A stretch of DNA of 6,787 nt from Candidatus Margulisiibacteriota bacterium (GTDB taxonomy: Bacteria > Margulisbacteria > Termititenacia > Termititenacales > Termititenacaceae), in assembly GCA_031267055.1 (NCBI GenBank), contig JAIRZV010000026.1, positions 1 through 6,787 on the forward strand, written 5' to 3'. Positions 5,474 through 6,787 of the stretch are shown piece by piece. Below the pieces are notes generated by a model that made no database searches, had not been told where the DNA came from, and saw only the letters and a list, made by a program, of their open reading frames with translations. How positions within the stretch are numbered: the stretch's first letter is position 1; each line of letters begins with the position of its first letter. A program made the translations under genes and the position numbers.

Positions 5474-6555
5474 AAAAACCGGCGGTTTTATTATTAGAAG
5501 ACGGCACGCTTTTTCCGGGCTTTAGTTTCGGCTATGCTGGCGAAGCGGCCGGCGAGAGTTGTTTCAATACTTCTCTGAGCGGCTATCAGGAAATCATCAC
5601 CGATCCGTCTTATGCGGGGCAGATCGTCGCTATGACCGCGCCGATGATCGGCAATTACGGCGCGAACAACGCCGATACGGAATCCGTGGCGCCAGCTCTG
5701 CGGGGTTTTGTCGCGCGCGAGTACAGTCAGGTTTACGAAAACTGGCGCGCGGAAGAATCGCTCGACGCGTTCCTGTCCCGTCACCAAATCCCCGGCATCG
5801 AAGGCGTGGACACGCGCAAACTCACGCGGCATATTCGTGATCATGGCGCGATGCGTTGTATTATTTCCAGCGTCGATTTTGACCAAAATTCTCTGCTGGC
5901 CAAAGTCAAAGCCTCGCCGCAAATGAGCGGCCTCGATCTGGCCAGCGGCGTGACGACGCGCCAGCCTTATGTTTTTTCGGAAAACAAAAAATATCGGGTT
6001 GTCGCTTATGATTTTGGTATGAAACGCAATATTTTAAACCTGCTGACGGCGGCGGACTGCGCGGTGACTGTCGTGCCGGCGGACACTCCCGCGGCGGAAG
6101 TTCTGGCGCAAAAACCCGACGGCATATTTTTATCCAATGGCCCCGGCGATCCTGCGGCGGTCACTTACGCGATAGAGAATACCAAAAAACTTATTGCCAT
6201 CGGCACGCCGGTGTTCGGCATCTGTCTCGGTCATCAGATCATCGCGCTGGCGCTCGGCGCGAAAACCTTTAAATTGAAATACGGACATCGCGGCGGCAAT
6301 CAGCCGGTCATGGATCTGACCACACAAAAAGTAGAAATCACGTCTCAAAACCACGGCTTCGCGGTCGACCCCGACTCGCTGGCCGGTTTGCCGGTAGACA
6401 TCACACACCTCAATCTCAACGACAAAACAGTGGAAGGTCTCGCGCATAAAACCCTGCCGGTCTTTGCCGTGCAGTATCACCCCGAAGCCTCGCCTGGCCC
6501 GCATGACGCGGGGTATTTGTTTCAGCGTTTTGTGAAGTACATGGAAAAAGGTTGA
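5470..6555 (+). CDS. carA: Carbamoyl-phosphate synthetase small (glutaminase) subunit
   Basis: CarA hydrolyses glutamine and channels ammonia to CarB, which makes carbamoyl phosphate for pyrimidines and arginine. The N-terminal CPSase small-chain domain is clear (LLLEDGTLFPGFSFG, FNTSLSGYQEIITDPSYAGQ, then GVDTRKLTRHIRDHG). The class I glutamine amidotransferase domain starts near residue 176. It has SNGPGDP (222-228), the nucleophile C252 in FGICLGHQ, and H337 and E339 in YHPEASPGPHD, a complete triad. The 361 residues fit the family. The frame is open upstream to 5395, but ATG 5470 overlaps the pyrC stop (ATGA) and begins at the conserved MKKPAVLLLEDG. No carB follows: the next gene is convergent and starts four bases beyond the stop, so CarB must be encoded elsewhere. 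Confidence 0.95.
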   Translation: MKKPAVLLLEDGTLFPGFSFGYAGEAAGESCFNTSLSGYQEIITDPSYAGQIVAMTAPMIGNYGANNADTESVAPALRGFVAREYSQVYENWRAEESLDAFLSRHQIPGIEGVDTRKLTRHIRDHGAMRCIISSVDFDQNSLLAKVKASPQMSGLDLASGVTTRQPYVFSENKKYRVVAYDFGMKRNILNLLTAADCAVTVVPADTPAAEVLAQKPDGIFLSNGPGDPAAVTYAIENTKKLIAIGTPVFGICLGHQIIALALGAKTFKLKYGHRGGNQPVMDLTTQKVEITSQNHGFAVDPDSLAGLPVDITHLNLNDKTVEGLAHKTLPVFAVQYHPEASPGPHDAGYLFQRFVKYMEKG

Positions 6556-6559
6556 GCGT

Positions 6560-6766
6560 TTATTTCAACAACTCCGCCAGCGGCACGCGTAAAGCTTTGG
6601 CTATCTTGACCAGCACATCTATCGAGGGAATTACTCTTTTGCTTTCTATATAATACATGTGACTATGCGAAATCCCAACATCTAGCGATAAATCAAACAG
6701 GGCAATTTTTTTTACGTGGCGTATGCGCCGGATATTTTCGAGAATTTTTTGTGTTTCATCTTCCAT
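6560..6766 (-). CDS. Small XRE-family helix-turn-helix DNA-binding protein
   Basis: The 68-residue product is a single Cro/C1-type HTH domain with little else. The first helix is IRRIRHVKK (about 12-20), the HTH helices are in ALFDLSLDVGISHSHMYYIE (about 22-41), then the family-typical SKRVIPSIDVLVKIAKALRVPLAELL. Position 41-42 (ES) matches the usual IExG turn poorly but acceptably. Such proteins bind operators as dimers and often repress their own gene; as a lone domain it could also be an antitoxin. No toxin partner is seen within the window; the upstream side lies outside it. The start at 6766 has AGAG as a weak Shine-Dalgarno. The gene ends four bases from carA and converges on it, so read-through transcription of either could affect the other. 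Confidence 0.82.
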   Translation of the reverse strand: MEDETQKILENIRRIRHVKKIALFDLSLDVGISHSHMYYIESKRVIPSIDVLVKIAKALRVPLAELLK

Positions 6767-6772
6767 ACTGCA

Positions 6773-6786
6773 CTCTAAAAATAGAG
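6773..6786 (-). promoter_or_regulatory. Dyad upstream of the XRE gene, possible operator
   Basis: CTCTA (6773-6777) and TAGAG (6782-6786) form a perfect five-base dyad around AAAA, beginning seven bases upstream of the XRE start codon. On the minus strand the start-proximal arm supplies the weak Shine-Dalgarno AGAG. A protein bound here, or an RNA hairpin, could block initiation. Autoregulation is inferred from position; the window ends at the dyad. Confidence 0.35.
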
Positions 6787-6787
6787 C

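Overview
The window looks like ordinary chromosomal DNA from a bacterium, probably Gram-negative (diderm). It carries the middle of a pyrimidine biosynthesis operon, an RsuA-type pseudouridine synthase and several exported or membrane-anchored proteins of unknown role. Codons in the central and right parts are GC-rich at third positions. The left 0.5 kb and the 1.34-1.71 kb gap are clearly AT-richer. I cannot assign a phylum from these genes. No mobile element, tRNA, rRNA or CRISPR array is visible.

Layout, left to right. Bases 1-518 (minus strand) hold the 5' part of a secreted, beta-rich protein that runs off the left edge. Diverging from it, 633-1340 (plus) encodes an RsuA/RluB-family rRNA pseudouridine synthase. 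An AT-rich convergent gap (1341-1713) has no convincing gene but holds a cluster of inverted and direct repeats. Next is a minus-strand pair read 3182 to 1714: a membrane-anchored protein with one clear TPR, then a small exported PsbP/Mog1-like protein whose GTG start overlaps the upstream stop. A short promoter region (3183-3248) separates this pair from the divergent pyr operon. That operon is pyrB (aspartate carbamoyltransferase), pyrC (class I dihydroorotase) and carA (small subunit of carbamoyl-phosphate synthetase), joined by two ATGA overlaps. A small XRE-family regulator (6560-6766, minus) converges on carA.

Together carA, pyrB and pyrC cover the glutaminase part of carbamoyl-phosphate synthesis, carbamoyl-aspartate formation and ring closure, the first steps to UMP. 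carB, encoding the large synthetase subunit that CarA needs, is not next to carA, nor is pyrI in the cluster. The pyr promoter has a perfect TATAAT box and a leader of only about 20 bases to the nearest well-spaced start, which leaves no room for a classical pyrimidine attenuator. pyrB has no ATG or GTG start; its Shine-Dalgarno sequence is placed for an ATC codon.

I did not find a clear new defence or mobile system. The parts most worth a second look are the pyrB start, the unknown membrane/exported gene pair, the repeat cluster at 1432-1530 and the dyad just upstream of the XRE start.
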